DNA of 64,000 nt, taken from Geothrix sp. SG200. GTDB taxonomy: Bacteria > Acidobacteriota > Holophagae > Holophagales > Holophagaceae. A program made the translations under genes and the position numbers. The notes beneath the pieces are model-generated. The model was given only the letters and a program-made list of their open reading frames with translations, was not told where the DNA came from and ran no database searches. The stretch's first letter is position 1; every line of letters starts with the position of its first letter. The DNA lies in NCBI RefSeq assembly GCF_022808935.1, contig NZ_JAKZFR010000005.1, forward strand, positions 186,001-250,000, given 5' to 3'. Shown here piece by piece: positions 63,723 through 64,000 of this stretch.

Positions 63723-63831
63723 GGGGTCTCCGCTGGAAGGTCGAAGCCGTGGGCTTCCATGAAACCACCAAAAAGCTTGAACCGGAGGAGGAGGATTCCT
63801 GGGGAGGCGGAGGCACATCCAGCGCAAAGCA

Positions 63832-64000
63832 TTTTTCGCCACCGATTTCGCTGATTCCAGTGATTAAAAGCGATATTCGGCCCCAGCGCAGCATGGGCTC
63901 CATGGGGGGGGGGGGGGGGGGGGGGGGGTGGGGGGGCGGGCCCCCCGGGCCCCCCCCGCAGCACGGGCTCCATGGGGGGCGCCAGGGCCGCGATCTTTTG
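63832..64000 (+). repeat. intergenic element, copy 5 (truncated by window end, scrambled centre)
   Basis: Left end TTTTTCGCCACCGATTTCGC, then the ccccagcgcagcatgggctcc block. The hairpin is replaced by a long G tract with scattered T/C and a C tract (63903-63957), after which gcagcacgggctccatgggg and the hairpin left arm recur (63958-64000). So the centre appears partly duplicated or misassembled. It lies upstream of panB, in the same orientation as the other copies; the right end is beyond the window. Confidence 0.75.

Overview
The window is a GC-rich, gene-dense bacterial chromosome segment from a Gram-negative (outer-membrane porin-like proteins, an SLBB export protein, O-antigen/exopolysaccharide genes). 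Codon use, the mix of families (ScfR/RamB-type regulator beside isocitrate lyase, pantothenate genes, secreted small proteins) and an unusual cysteine-rich insertion in RpoB suggest Acidobacteriota, most likely a Holophagae/Geothrix-like organism. That placement is inference from pattern, not from a search. No transposase, phage gene, CRISPR array or rRNA operon was seen.

Layout. 1-5.8 kb: poorly characterised minus-strand genes (YciI-like fragment, lipoproteins, an AT-rich secreted orphan, a fibronectin-type lipoprotein) and folE, plus a decayed copy of the 3' end of folE 2.1 kb away. 5.8-18 kb: purM, NAD-type malic enzyme, an acyltransferase, a ScfR/RamB-type regulator divergent from isocitrate lyase (glyoxylate shunt), a secreted hydrolase, frr, a TauE/SafE permease, a FadL-like porin and an RlmB-type rRNA methylase. 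18.1-32.4 kb: the translation/transcription block tRNA-Tyr-Gly-Thr, tuf, rpmG, tRNA-Trp, secE, nusG, rplK, rplA, rplJ, rplL, rpoB, rpoC, with hairpin terminators or attenuators at three internal junctions.

32.4-54.2 kb: surface polysaccharide locus. A Wzz-like chain-length protein, dTDP-rhamnose genes (rmlA, C, D, B) and gmd make precursors; a flippase, a Wzy-like polymerase, four glycosyltransferases, a sugar epimerase, a deacetylase and an acetyltransferase follow. pnp interrupts the locus. It resumes with a WecA-type initiating transferase and a 973-residue SLBB outer-membrane export protein; a Wzi-like protein lies nearby at 56-57.8 kb. GC content drops sharply at 39.9-42.2 kb (glycosyltransferase plus polymerase), as is common where O-antigen genes are exchanged.

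54.2-64 kb: queD, a lipoprotein, a HAD hydrolase, the Wzi-like gene, rng, and the pantothenate genes panB-panC and panD separated by two tandem secreted paralogues. This last 8 kb carries five copies, all in one orientation, of a roughly 165-225 bp intergenic element with inverted ends and a strong central hairpin. It is the most distinctive non-coding structure in the window. Other points worth a second look are the eight-cysteine insertion in RpoB, the folE relic, the palindromic candidate operator at the regulator/isocitrate lyase divergence, and the small paralogous secreted proteins inside the pan cluster.
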